Below, in pieces: positions 1 through 8,199 of a DNA stretch of 40,702 nt. The notes beneath the pieces were generated by a model that saw nothing but the letters and a program-made list of their open reading frames with translations, did no database searches and had not been told where the DNA came from. Origin of the DNA: Myxococcales bacterium (GTDB lineage: Bacteria > Myxococcota_A > Polyangia > Haliangiales > Haliangiaceae); the NCBI GenBank assembly GCA_016720595.1, contig JADKKI010000059.1, forward strand, positions 1 through 40,702, written 5' to 3'. The position numbers were made by a program, and so were the translations under genes. Every line of letters begins with the position of its first letter. The first letter of the stretch is position 1.

Positions 1-279
1 CCAGATCCGGCGGCGGGGAGTGCATCCGCTGGCGCGAGCGCGCCCGGTCACCTGTTCGAGCCGTACGACGTAGGACCACTGGAGGCGGTGTGGAGCTATG
101 ACCAGCTGACGCCCGCAGAGAAGGAGACGGCGGATCTCGGGCGCGATGCGTCGGGCTGGGAGCCTTCGCAGGTGCGGCGCGTGGAGGCGGTGAAGGCCGC
201 GGTCCGTCGCCAGGCCGCGGTGCTCGCCCAGCGCGAGCTCGGCCTCGGAGATCTCGGCGCGACGGGGGTGGTGCCATGA
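1..279 (+). CDS. C-terminal end of an unrecognised protein (5' truncated)
   Basis: The reading frame is open from the first base to a TGA at 277-279, giving 92 residues with normal high-GC codon use. The start lies outside the window. The visible part begins with a low-complexity Ala/Gly/Ser/Pro stretch, followed by an acidic then Arg/Ala/Glu-rich helical segment. No known domain is recognisable. The stop overlaps the next ATG (276) in an ATGA arrangement, so it is probably co-transcribed with the lipoprotein gene downstream. A GTG at 88 could serve as an internal start, but the open frame upstream of it argues for a longer gene. Confidence 0.6.
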   Translation, partial: PDPAAGSASAGASAPGHLFEPYDVGPLEAVWSYDQLTPAEKETADLGRDASGWEPSQVRRVEAVKAAVRRQAAVLAQRELGLGDLGATGVVP

Positions 280-829
280 GCGCGCGTCGCGCAGCTTCGG
301 TCTCGTCGCCTCGGTGGGCCTCGGGCTCGCCCTCGCGCTCGGTGGCTGCGGCGCGAGTACAGCGACGACGATCGCGAGCGAGCCCGCGCGGCTCGGTAAC
401 GTCGGCTTCGAGGTGCCCGCGGGCTGGCAACGCGCGGACTACCAGCAGCCCGGCGAGCGGATCGCGATCTGGACGCCGGCGGACAACGCCCGGAAGGAAT
501 CGATCACGGTGATCGAGAGCCGTGCGGTCGGCGCGCGCCTCGACGACGCACGCTTGAAGAAGCTGCTCTCGGGTGCGCAGCAGGCGCTACACGGAGCGCG
601 GACCTCGCAGGTCTCGGCCGTGGCGACCGAAGTCGGCCTCGCGGGCTACCAAATCGAGGTGGAGTTCACGCCGTCGGCGGCGATGCCGAACTACCGACGC
701 ACGCACGTGGTGCTCCGCACCGAGCCGGGCGGCCTCGTGCATGTGATCTACACGGCACGGACGCCGGATCCAGAACGCGAGGTGCTCGAGACCGTGCTGT
801 CGACCGTTCACGCGGAGGCGGCGTCGTGA
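276..829 (+). CDS. Small lipoprotein, possible DcrB/PsbP-like fold; one frameshift near the start
   Basis: The ATG at 276 opens a basic N-terminus (MSARR), but the hydrophobic core and lipobox (LALALGGC, near 330-350) lie one frame over; restoring one lost base around 285-292 joins them. The frame from 314 to 829 is intact. After the lipidated Cys comes a compact domain beginning GFEVPAGWQ and ending with an ETVLSTVHAEA helix. That pattern (a PxGW strand, alternating strands, a C-terminal helix) is typical of small DcrB/PsbP/Mog1-type domains; this is inference from pattern only. It overlaps the preceding stop (ATGA) and the following GTG start (GTGA), indicating translational coupling with the RHS gene. 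Likely attached to the envelope. Confidence 0.65.
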
Positions 830-2496
830 GCAATGCCCGCGTGAATCGCCTCCTCGTCGGAGGCGCGGTCTTCGCGTCGCTGCTGTGCTCGGTGCGAGCG
901 GAGGCGGCCGAGACATGCGGCAACGGCCTGGATGACGGTGCCGGACGGCCTCGCGGACGAGGGTTGGGTCAGCACCGTCGTCGGGCGTCCGTGAATCGCC
1001 GCCGTCGTGCAGCGAGACCGGGATGGTCAGCCCGCTGCTCGGCGCGTTGCGCTATCAGCCCGGCGGACGTGGCGCCGAAGGTGCCCTCGGGCCCGTCGGT
1101 GGGGTTTCGAAGATTCTATGTAAGCAAGTATGCACCTGCCGCGGGCGCATCGGCGTACCGCAAGCCGATGGGCGAGCGCTGGCAGCACACGTACACGACC
1201 TGGCTCGACAAGACGGGGTCGCCGCCGACGAGCAAGATCGTCCTGCACACCAATCGCGGGCAAGACGTGCTGTTCTCGGATCTTGGCCCGAACCCTGACG
1301 GCAGCGGCTACGAGATGTACGCGGCGCAAGCGGGCTTTCACGTGAGGTGGTTGCGCCAGAAGCTGACCGCGCCGAACCAGTACGAGCTGAAGATGCTGAC
1401 CGGCGAGACCATCGTCTACGACAGCGGCGGCAAGCTCACCGAGATCTGGGACGCGATGACGCCGCCCCAGAAGGTGCTGATCGCCTACGACGGCGCCGGC
1501 CAGGTCTCGACGGTGACGGATGCCTCGACGAAGCGGCGGCTGCTGTTCGCGTACACGGGCGCGGTGCTGACCTCGTTGCAGTTCCAGACCAACTACACCG
1601 GCTCGTGGATCACGCAGCACACGACGAGTTACGGGTACACGAGCGGGAACCTGACGACGGTGACGATCGGCGGCAGCTTGGCCCAGACCAACGTCTACAC
1701 CAGCTCGTACCTCACGCAGGTGAAGGACGCGGCGAACAACAACATCGCGACGTTCGCGTACACCGCGACGGCGGGGCAGGTGGCGCGGATCGACACGCCG
1801 CACGGGATGATCGGCTTCGAGTACAACTCCACGCGCGCGGCGTGCACGGCGAAGACGGTGCTGCACTTCAACCGCGGCAACACCACGGCGTGCAGCACCG
1901 ACGCGGGCTGCGGTGCCGGCTTTCTGTGCGGCGGCAAGACCAGCACGGGCACCACCGGCGTGTGCTTCCGCGCGGCGCGCTGCCTGACCGTGGCGAGCCC
2001 GAACGAGGATGTGATCACCAACGTCGCGCCGCTCGGCCCGCCGTCGGAGAGCTGCACCGGCGCGTGCACGGACGTGCAGCAGTACGTCTGGAACACCGGC
2101 ACCGGCGTGCTCGATCTCAAGGCGACGCAAGATCCGGCGGGCAACTTCACCTCGCGCACGTTCGACGCGAACGGGATGCCGACGGCGATCGCGTTCGGTG
2201 ATCCGGACTCCGACGCTACCAACACCAACCAGGCGCGGACCGAGTGGCGGTTCTACGGCAACCCGAGCTTCCCCGGCAGGGTGACCGAGATCCGCCGCAA
2301 GAGCGATCTCTCGGCCTTGGCCTCGTCGTGCAGCGCGGGCTCCTCCACCGGCTGCGCGCAGACCTCTTCGGCTATGACGCGGCGACCGGGAAGGTCGCCT
2401 CGGTCACCGAGCTCGGCTTCACGCGCAACATCGACGGCGGGATCGTGCCCTTCAACTACGTCACCGCGTTCAGCTACGACGGGAAGGGCAGGCTGA
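826..2496 (+). CDS. RHS/YD-repeat protein, N-terminal fragment
   Basis: GTG start at 826 overlapping the previous stop. Residues 1-28 form a signal peptide (hydrophobic FASLLCSV, then RAEA/AE), followed by a CGNGLDD motif that resembles the Asp-rich putative metal-binding motif common at the N-terminus of myxobacterial RHS proteins. Between about 930 and 1060 the conserved reading hops between frames several times (for example GLADEGWVSTVV in one frame, MVSPLLGALRYQ in another). From about 1060 the frame is clean and gives the RHS N-terminal region: GPSVGFRRFYVSKYAP, then YD-type repeats (VLIAYDGAGQVSTVTDAS, SRTFDANGMPTAIAFG). The frame is real to about 2365 and then continues in another frame (next entry); the tail to 2496 is out of frame. 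The whole gene would run 826-5774, roughly 1,650 codons: a large secreted or surface protein. Confidence 0.75.
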   Translation: MSNARVNRLLVGGAVFASLLCSVRAEAAETCGNGLDDGAGRPRGRGLGQHRRRASVNRRRRAARPGWSARCSARCAISPADVAPKVPSGPSVGFRRFYVSKYAPAAGASAYRKPMGERWQHTYTTWLDKTGSPPTSKIVLHTNRGQDVLFSDLGPNPDGSGYEMYAAQAGFHVRWLRQKLTAPNQYELKMLTGETIVYDSGGKLTEIWDAMTPPQKVLIAYDGAGQVSTVTDASTKRRLLFAYTGAVLTSLQFQTNYTGSWITQHTTSYGYTSGNLTTVTIGGSLAQTNVYTSSYLTQVKDAANNNIATFAYTATAGQVARIDTPHGMIGFEYNSTRAACTAKTVLHFNRGNTTACSTDAGCGAGFLCGGKTSTGTTGVCFRAARCLTVASPNEDVITNVAPLGPPSESCTGACTDVQQYVWNTGTGVLDLKATQDPAGNFTSRTFDANGMPTAIAFGDPDSDATNTNQARTEWRFYGNPSFPGRVTEIRRKSDLSALASSCSAGSSTGCAQTSSAMTRRPGRSPRSPSSASRATSTAGSCPSTTSPRSATTGRAG

Positions 2497-2852
2497 TCCA
2501 GATCGACGGGCCGCTCGCGGGCGCCGACGACATCACGACGTTCGACTATTTCGGCGCGACCAGCGATTTCTCGGCGGACTTCCTGAAGTTCATCAACCGG
2601 AAGAAGAGCCCGACGCAGTTCCTGACCCAGGAAGCGGGCGGCTACGATTTCTGGGGCAACCCGACGAGCCTCAAGGAGCCGGACGCCACGTTCACGTGCC
2701 TGACGTTCGATGCGGCGCGCGGGTACCTCAAGAACTCGACGGAGAACATGGCGGGGCAGACCAGCTGCAGCAGCCCGGAACGCGGCCGATCTCCAGACCA
2801 AGTGGACCCGCGATTCCGCGCTGCGGCTGACGCAGTTCACGCGGCCCGATAG
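2244..2852 (+). CDS. RHS/YD-repeat protein, second fragment (frameshifted continuation)
   Basis: Only about 2366-2780 of this frame is genuine. It picks up where the previous frame loses sense and gives clear YD repeats: LFGYDAATGKVASVTELG, FSYDGKGRLIQIDGPLAG, GGYDFWGNPTSLKEPDAT and FDAARGYLKNSTENMAG. Both the 5' part (2244-2365) and the 3' tail (after about 2780) are out-of-frame translations of the neighbouring fragments. The continuity of repeat spacing across the joints shows that this is one gene interrupted by indels, not separate genes. Confidence 0.65.
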   Translation: MAVLRQPELPRQGDRDPPQERSLGLGLVVQRGLLHRLRADLFGYDAATGKVASVTELGFTRNIDGGIVPFNYVTAFSYDGKGRLIQIDGPLAGADDITTFDYFGATSDFSADFLKFINRKKSPTQFLTQEAGGYDFWGNPTSLKEPDATFTCLTFDAARGYLKNSTENMAGQTSCSSPERGRSPDQVDPRFRAAADAVHAAR

Positions 2853-5013
2853 CTCCTGCGTGTTCTACGAATACGACACCAAGGGCCGGCTCCTCCGCAT
2901 CAAGCGGCGAGACGATTGCCTGCTCGCTTCGGCGGGCGATCGGCAGGAGCTGCTCTACGACAGCGAGGGCCTGGTGACCGAGGTGGACACGTATGATTCG
3001 GCCGGCGTGCTCACCGCGAAGCAGCCGTACACGTACTTCGACAGCCGGCGGCTCGAGAAGGCGCTTAACCCCGTCGATGTCACGAAGTGGACCGGGCTGA
3101 CCTACGATGCCCGCGGCCTCCTGACCCAGGTCGATGGCGCGGGTGGCCTCGGCAAGACGGTCTACAACCGCACCGGACTCCCGGGCAGCGAAGGCCGCGT
3201 GACCTCGGTCGACAAGTACTCCTCGGTGGCTGGCTCCGCGCTCGACAGCTGGAACCTGCTCTACGACTGGATCGGCAACCAGTTCCAGGTCACCGACGGT
3301 GACATCAAGGCCACGCAGACCGAGCGCGATGATCTCGGCCGGGTCACGCGGCTGGTCAGCCCGGATCAGACCTATCCGATCGCCTCGCTCTACGACGCGG
3401 CCTCTCGCGTGACGCTGAGGACCGAGGCGTTCGGCGGCGGCGCGGTGCAGCGCCGCACCAGCAACACGTTCGACAACCTCGGCCGGCCGCTGGTGGTGGA
3501 CTACCTCGATTCGAGCTGCTTCGGCGCGACGCTGCCCGAGACCGAGCGGATCTACGATGCGCCGCCGGGCGGGACCTGCCCGATCGTGGGCGCGTGCAGT
3601 CACACCGAGGGACGCCTCGCCTACGTGCGGATGACGTTCGCGTGCGGCGGCGACAGCAACACGTATGACCAGGAGACGTTCTACGGCTACGACGAGGCCG
3701 GGCGGCAGATCAGCGAGACGATCCGGGACAACATCGTCATGCCGATGCTGCCGCCTCGTCAGCAGCTGTTCTCCTGGACCAAGAACGGCGCGCTCGCCCA
3801 GATGACCACGCCCTCGGGCGCGATCCTCGGCTGGACCTATGGCTCGGCGGCGAGCAACTCGGACGCCGACCTCATCACCGCGCAGTGGCGGACGAGCGTG
3901 GCCACGCCGGTGACGAGCGCGGTCACCTGGAACCCGTTCGGCCCGCTCAAGCAGTACAACCAGCAGAACACGCTGACGTCGATCGCGCTGCGCACGCGGA
4001 TCACGCGGAACCTCGCGTACCGGCCGACCGGGCTGTTCGTCGAGACGCAGACCGGCGGCACCGTCGCGCAATCGGTGGTCCTCGCCGAGGACGTGAAGGG
4101 CCGGATCACGAAGCGGGACTACACGCCGAACACCGGCGGCGTGCAGGACTCCTACTTTCGCTACGACGATCAAGATCGCGTGCTGTGCGAGACCACGAAC
4201 CTCGTGGCCTCGTGCCCGACGAGCGGCGCGACGATCAAGAACGTGCACTCCGCCTCGCCGCCGTTCACGCATGCCGGCGACTGGAAGAAGATCCTTCGGC
4301 CGAGCCCTGGCACCACCGGTCTGACCAACGACATCAACGCCGCAGGCTATGGCACGAGCCACCGCGTGACGACGGTCAACCAATCCGACGGCACGCCGGT
4401 GCTGGGCACGACGAGCATCGGGTACGACGCCAACGGCGACCGGATCTCCGACGACAACGCGGGCCTCGCGTACGACAACCGCGCCTACTTCCATGACCAG
4501 CGGCACAACTTCAACACCGCGTGGATCGACTTCAAGCTCGGCGGATCACTCTCGCAGCTTCAGTCCTACTCGGGCTTCGATGCGCGCAATCGCCGGATGT
4601 CGAAGACGGTGTGGAACGCCACGCCCGGCATCGCCGCGACCTGGGACTACTACTATGATCCGTATGACCGGCTGACCGAGATCCGCTATGTGCCGAACTA
4701 CGCAGTCCCGGCCACGTACAGCATCTTTCAGCTGTTCTGGCTCGAGGATCGGTTAACCGCGTACTGGCAGACCGACTATCCCGCCGTGGCCACGACGAAG
4801 CGCTACGTCGGCACCGACGAGACCAGCCGCCCGATCCACACGACGAGTAGGCTGCGAGCGGCGACGCCACGCGGGTCTGGTCGATCAACCCAGCGCCCTG
4901 GGGCTGCGACACAACTCGGCCGGACCGGGCGTGTTTCAGCCGGTGCTGTTCGCGGGCCAGTACCAGGACTCGGAGATGACGGCGTACCGGGACGACGGCG
5001 TGACGGTGCATAG
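2710..5013 (+). CDS. RHS/YD-repeat protein, core fragment
   Basis: Genuine from about 2785 to 4850. It carries many YD repeats of the RHS shell, such as FYEYDTKGRLLRIKRRD, LLYDSEGLVTEVDTYD, LTYDARGLLTQVDGAGG, SLYDAASRVTLRTEA, FDNLGRPLVVDYLD and YYDPYDRLTEIRYV. By analogy with RHS/Tc structures these build a hollow beta-shell that encloses a C-terminal cargo. After about 4850 the coding sense moves frame twice: SGDATRVWSINP near 4857-4890, then GVFQPVLFAGQYQDSE near 4928, then SYDPFVGNY near 5045. The last two belong to the conserved end of the RHS core. The tail of this frame to 5013 is therefore not the real product. Confidence 0.75.
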   Translation: MRRAGTSRTRRRTWRGRPAAAARNAADLQTKWTRDSALRLTQFTRPDSSCVFYEYDTKGRLLRIKRRDDCLLASAGDRQELLYDSEGLVTEVDTYDSAGVLTAKQPYTYFDSRRLEKALNPVDVTKWTGLTYDARGLLTQVDGAGGLGKTVYNRTGLPGSEGRVTSVDKYSSVAGSALDSWNLLYDWIGNQFQVTDGDIKATQTERDDLGRVTRLVSPDQTYPIASLYDAASRVTLRTEAFGGGAVQRRTSNTFDNLGRPLVVDYLDSSCFGATLPETERIYDAPPGGTCPIVGACSHTEGRLAYVRMTFACGGDSNTYDQETFYGYDEAGRQISETIRDNIVMPMLPPRQQLFSWTKNGALAQMTTPSGAILGWTYGSAASNSDADLITAQWRTSVATPVTSAVTWNPFGPLKQYNQQNTLTSIALRTRITRNLAYRPTGLFVETQTGGTVAQSVVLAEDVKGRITKRDYTPNTGGVQDSYFRYDDQDRVLCETTNLVASCPTSGATIKNVHSASPPFTHAGDWKKILRPSPGTTGLTNDINAAGYGTSHRVTTVNQSDGTPVLGTTSIGYDANGDRISDDNAGLAYDNRAYFHDQRHNFNTAWIDFKLGGSLSQLQSYSGFDARNRRMSKTVWNATPGIAATWDYYYDPYDRLTEIRYVPNYAVPATYSIFQLFWLEDRLTAYWQTDYPAVATTKRYVGTDETSRPIHTTSRLRAATPRGSGRSTQRPGAATQLGRTGRVSAGAVRGPVPGLGDDGVPGRRRDGA

Positions 5014-5192
5014 GCCTGCGCTGGCGCTGAACGGGTTCAGGAGCTACGATCCCTTCGTGGGAAACTACCCTCCAGGTCGACCCGCTCGCCGAGCAGACCT
5101 GGAATAGTTACGTCTACGCGGGAAGCAATCCGACAGGGAACAGTGACCCCGATGGGCTCGAGATATGTTCAGTCGGATCGTGCAACGAAGGT

Positions 5193-5774
5193 GTGTTCGG
5201 AACCAGGGTCGGTCTCGTGGACGGGGACTATTGCAGTGCTCAATGTGCACTTGCATGTGCACCATTCGGGTGGTTTCCGGGGTGTGACTGTGACGATTGC
5301 GGCGGCGGCGGTGGCGGCGGTGGTGGCGGTGGTGGTGGTGGTTCAACCAATCCATGGGATTCGTGTGCCGATGGTTGCTTCTGGCAAAGTGACCTGACGG
5401 GTGGTGGGGGTGGAAGTTGTTTCTGCTCCCAACCGCTTCCACCAGGGTCGCCATCTCCCAATGGCAGTCTGGTGAACTCGGACTACTGTGGCTGGGTTGG
5501 AGCTGGTGTTGCCCTAGTCGGTATCGGCGTCGGAGTCGGTCTTTGTGTGAAATATGCAGATAACCAGTTCACATGCAATGGCGTAGTAGGTTCCTTGGGG
5601 ACGGCATTTGGTTTGATCTTGGCTAATGGTCTATGCCACGTGCCAACCGTAAGTTGTCCTGCCAATACCGCATGGCATATCGTCGGCTGCAGTAAGAAGG
5701 ATCAGCAGCCGATCTATTCTTGCACTCCGTCCGGGCCGCCTGCGCCACAGATAACAACCTGCCGTCGACGGTAG
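5193..5774 (+). CDS. RHS protein end: core-closing motif and variable Cys/Gly-rich C-terminal tip
   Basis: The genuine frame is open back to about 5070, where it gives LQVDPLAEQTWNSYVYAGSN followed by PTGNSDPDGL, the conserved motif that closes an RHS core and precedes the variable tip. The tip (about 5163-5774, 200 residues) has roughly 20 cysteines, a run of 14 glycines, a second Gly5 run, and a hydrophobic glycine-rich segment (GAGVALVGIGVGVGL) that could cross or insert in a membrane. It ends in CRRR and a TAG. Base composition is visibly less G/C-rich than in the core and codon choice is more relaxed, as expected for tip exchange in RHS loci. No known toxin fold is recognisable. An immunity-type or partner gene would be expected downstream, and a gene does start 8 bases after the stop. 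Confidence 0.7.
   Translation: MFGTRVGLVDGDYCSAQCALACAPFGWFPGCDCDDCGGGGGGGGGGGGGGSTNPWDSCADGCFWQSDLTGGGGGSCFCSQPLPPGSPSPNGSLVNSDYCGWVGAGVALVGIGVGVGLCVKYADNQFTCNGVVGSLGTAFGLILANGLCHVPTVSCPANTAWHIVGCSKKDQQPIYSCTPSGPPAPQITTCRRR
5301..5342 (+). repeat. (GGN)14 polyglycine-coding run
   Basis: Fourteen consecutive GGC/GGT codons inside the RHS tip, between a CDDC cysteine cluster and STNPW. Mixed GGC/GGT use shows it is not a pure microsatellite. It probably forms a flexible linker between two Cys-rich segments. Confidence 0.9.
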
Positions 5775-5781
5775 TATACTC

Positions 5782-6421
5782 ATGGCCAAGCATTGGCGGA
5801 CATGTTTGACTTCGGCTGGGTGCCTCGTCGTCCTGGCAAACTCCGTGGTCGCGGATCCGAATCCGGGCGAACACAAGCAATCGCCAATGCATCGGTCGTT
5901 TCTGACTCTGGGATTTGGCTGGAGATACGTTGCTGATCCCGATCCCGGCCCACGCTCGCTCGACGCCCTGGACATCGGGAGTGGGGCAGGTCTTGACCGA
6001 GACTCTCCACCTTACGGAGTCCGGACTTTCCTCGTCTCGCGTCAGATCAACGCAAACGAGCTCCACGTCGGATCGGACGACGGATCTCTGTGTTGGTGTA
6101 CGGTGGACCCCCGCTCTGAGGCCGTTGTGGCTCCCACGTCTCTTCTGGTCCCCCTTTCGCTATTTCGATGTTGCTGCGTTGTTTGTTGAAGCGACCGCGG
6201 GTGTCGTGATTCGAGAACGGCAATCGTTTGATCTCGTCGCTGGCAAGACCGATGTGACGAACTGCGCAGCCACGCTTCGCCTGGGTGTTGGATGGCTGCC
6301 GATGCAGGAGACGACTATGCATTGGGTTTGTCGCGAGATCGTCGGGGGTTCGGTATTCATCGGGCATGGGGCTCGAGCTCCAGTTCTTGGTGGTCGCCGA
6401 GATCGTCCACTGACCGAATGA
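5782..6421 (+). CDS. Secreted protein directly downstream of the RHS tip (one apparent frameshift), unknown function
   Basis: The ATG at 5782 starts a signal peptide (MAKHWRTCLTSAGCLVVLA, cleavage near VVA/DPN). The first frame runs to 6189 and reads sensibly to about 6080 (for example FLTLGFGWRYVADPDPG, RTFLVSRQINANELHVG). From about 6100 the second frame is the better one (FRYFDVAALFVEATAGVVIR, TNCAATLRLGVGWLPMQ) and it ends at a TGA (6419-6421) that overlaps the next ATG, which supports that frame. Alternating hydrophobic/polar strands with Gly suggest a small beta-rich or barrel-like protein; this is weak inference. It starts 8 bases after the RHS tip stop and shares the lower GC of the tip, so it may have arrived with it. 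A cognate immunity or partner role is possible but unproven. Confidence 0.5.
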
Positions 6422-7037
6422 GGCCTTCAGGCAACGTCGCAGCCAGGGCGATCATGACGTTGATGCTCGGCGCATGCGGAGGCGAGGGCGGCGGCGCGCC
6501 AGATGCACCGCCGTTGGCCGACAGCGTGGATATCAGCGATCACGGCACTGGCTCGGTGACCGGGACGGTTCACGGTGAAGCGATCCAGATCGTCGATGCG
6601 ATCTCCGTCCTCAGCCACTCGACGACAGATTCGTCCACGTACGCGTTTGTTGTGATGTCCACTCACGAGCAATGCCTGCACCGATGACGAGCAACATCTC
6701 ACGTGCTGGCTCGACGACCGTGGTGCTCGTGCTGGCGGATGGCACCGCGGCTGGGAGGGCCGCGCCGACTGGTCCTGGCTCCTACCCAATCTCGATGACC
6801 ACCGTGGGCGATCTCGCGACCTGGGGAAGCTTCAGTCGGGGGCTGACGTGCCAGCCGATCAACGCAACGAAGGCGGGCGCGACGAGTGGGACGGTGACCC
6901 TGACGACCGTGAAGGGCAACGTGTTCGCCGGGACCTACGACGTGTTGCTCAACAGCGGCGACCACGTCACAGGCGTGTTCGAGCCGGGTGCGTGCCCCGC
7001 GCTTGACCTGCCACCCGTGGCGCCGAAGTGCCTATGA
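6418..7037 (+). CDS. Lipoprotein, unknown function (one frameshift)
   Basis: The ATG at 6418 overlaps the previous stop (ATGA). Residues 1-20 form a lipoprotein signal (RAIMTLMLGAC, Cys20) followed by a GGEGGGAPDAPP linker. The first frame gives GSVTGTVHGEAIQIVDAISV and runs to about 6665; the rest (NNISRAGSTTVVLVLADG-like segment near 6690, then GPGSYPIS, TSGTVTLTTVKGNVFAGTYDV, FEPGACPALDLPP) is in the frame that ends at 7037, needing one indel near 6668. The repeated beta-strand pattern resembles small envelope lipoproteins that are plentiful in Myxococcota. The role is unknown. It is the last gene of this block; a 350-base gap follows. Confidence 0.6.
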
Positions 7038-7175
7038 TTTCTGCGGCCTTCGGCTACGGCGGGCAGTCGCTCGAGCATGACGCCTTGGCAGGCCGGTCCT
7101 CGCGTTGCCCCATCGTTACATGCGCCCTGACGTTGTACTAGGCGCCGCCCCGCAGCGGCACGCTTGAACTCACCG

Positions 7176-7205
7176 ATCGCATCGCATCGCATCGCATCGC
7201 ATCGC
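7176..7205. repeat. Pentanucleotide tandem repeat (ATCGC)6
   Basis: Six perfect head-to-tail copies of ATCGC in intergenic DNA about 180 bases upstream of the ATG at 7388. It lies outside any convincing gene, so copy-number change would alter spacing only. Confidence 0.95.
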
Positions 7206-7335
7206 GAACGGCCGCCCCGGTGATGACGCGGAACCCCGACGGTCGCACTTCCGCCGCGCGACGCACCGTCACAGCCCTCGTGCCTGGAAGTCCTGCATCG
7301 GAGTCACCGACGAGGTTTCGCGCGCCGAACCTTCG

Positions 7336-7343
7336 CGTTAACG
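7336..7343. promoter_or_regulatory. CGTTAACG palindrome, copy 1
   Basis: The 8-bp palindrome CGTTAACG starts 52 bases before the ATG at 7388. The same octamer lies 69 bases before the ATG of the paralogous gene at 7825; in both cases it is followed by a TC-GCC-like stretch. It could be an operator or part of a promoter; the evidence is only its recurrence upstream of two related genes. Confidence 0.3.
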
Positions 7344-7387
7344 ATCGCCGGGCTCGCTCGTCCTCACTTGCAGGAGGACATGCATCC

Positions 7388-7711
7388 ATGAAGAGCCAGA
7401 TCACCAAGCTACTGACCGCCGTTGTTCTGATCGGAGCGCCGTCGATGGCGCTCGCCGCACCCCGCACGCTGCCGAGCGGCGCGCCGGCCTGTGGCAACAC
7501 GATGGGGAAGGGCGGGTACACCGACCGCTGCACCAGCGAGGAGCGCGCCGCGTGGCAGGCCGAGCGCGAGCGGGAGCGCGTGGAGGCAGAGCGCCACGAG
7601 CTCGCCCAGCAGCGCGCCGCCGAGGCACGCCGGGTGGCGAGTGCTGGTAAGCGGACGTTCGCCGCCGTGCTCGAGCGCGCGTTCGCCCGCGTCGAGAACC
7701 GGCGGACCTGA
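7388..7711 (+). CDS. Small secreted protein with RTLPSGAPACGN motif (paralogue A)
   Basis: 107 residues. The ATG at 7388 is chosen because of AGGAGG at 7372-7377 and the signal peptide that follows (MKSQITKLLTAVVLIGAP, cleavage at about ALA/AP, residue 23). The mature protein starts APRTLPSGAPACGN, with a second cysteine 13 residues after the first (Cys35 and Cys48: CX12C). From about residue 50 it is a highly charged helix rich in Glu, Arg and Ala (EERAAWQAERERERVEAE), probably a coiled coil. The next gene encodes a related protein with the same motif and the same cysteine spacing. Function unknown; exported and probably disulphide-bonded or metal-binding through the Cys pair. Confidence 0.75.
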   Translation: MKSQITKLLTAVVLIGAPSMALAAPRTLPSGAPACGNTMGKGGYTDRCTSEERAAWQAERERERVEAERHELAQQRAAEARRVASAGKRTFAAVLERAFARVENRRT

Positions 7712-7755
7712 GAGATCACGGGCTTGCGCGGCCCGCCAGGGGACGACGAATCCCT

Positions 7756-7763
7756 CGTTAACG
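7756..7763. promoter_or_regulatory. CGTTAACG palindrome, copy 2
   Basis: Second copy of the octamer, in the 113-base gap between the two small secreted paralogues and 69 bases before the ATG at 7825. See copy 1 at 7336. Confidence 0.3.
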
Positions 7764-7824
7764 GTCCGCCCGCTGCCCCGTCTTCATCCCTGAGCCCCTG
7801 GTGGGGCCGGAGAGCGAGGCAGCG

Positions 7825-8199
7825 ATGAAGACCAAGCAGGTGACGAAGCTCCTGGCGGTGATGGCGCTGGCGGCGAGCCCGGCGGCGGCAGATCCAGCGC
7901 CGCTGGCGAACCAGACTGCGGGACATCCCGCACCTGCACCGGCGCCACTGGCGAACCGAACGGCAGCACGTCCCACGCCGGCGCCGCTGGCGAATCGAAC
8001 CGTGGCGCCCGATCCGTGGGCGTCGACGGCGATCGTGCGGATCCCGTCCGCGTCCGCCGCGCCGGTGGCACCGCTGACGTTGACCGCGCTGATCGAGCTG
8101 GTCAGCCGGCCGCGCACGATGCCCTCGGGCGCACCGGCGTGCGGCAACGTGGCCTCGCGCGCACCGCAGCCGGTGGATTGCGGCCGGAGCAAGCCATGA
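7825..8199 (+). CDS. Small secreted protein with RTMPSGAPACGN motif (paralogue B)
   Basis: 124 residues from ATG 7825; an upstream GTG at 7801 is in frame but would precede the signal peptide with a hydrophilic stretch. The signal peptide resembles that of paralogue A (MKTKQVTKLLAVMALAAS, cleavage near AAA/DP). Then come three copies of a PAPLAN[QR]T repeat at about residues 24-61, a short hydrophobic stretch, and RTMPSGAPACGN at 97-108. The cysteines Cys106 and Cys119 keep the CX12C spacing of paralogue A. The motif is at the C-terminus here but directly after the signal peptide in A, so it behaves as a movable module. The TGA overlaps the ATG of the ferritin-like gene (ATGA), implying translational coupling with that protein. 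Confidence 0.75.
   Translation: MKTKQVTKLLAVMALAASPAAADPAPLANQTAGHPAPAPAPLANRTAARPTPAPLANRTVAPDPWASTAIVRIPSASAAPVAPLTLTALIELVSRPRTMPSGAPACGNVASRAPQPVDCGRSKP

Larger units (their letters stand above)
7038..7387. other. 350-base intergenic region before the small secreted paralogues
   Basis: No frame here has coding character. It contains an ATCGC pentamer repeat (7176-7205) and a CGTTAACG palindrome (7336-7343) that recurs before the next gene. It must hold the promoter of the gene at 7388, which has a strong Shine-Dalgarno sequence (AGGAGG at 7372-7377) 10 bases before its ATG. No clear sigma-70 or sigma-54 promoter was found. Confidence 0.6.

Noticed and set aside
7176..7205. ATCGC repeat considered as a phase-variation switch
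   Set aside because: It lies in non-coding DNA about 180 bases before the nearest start, with no promoter elements seen on its two sides.
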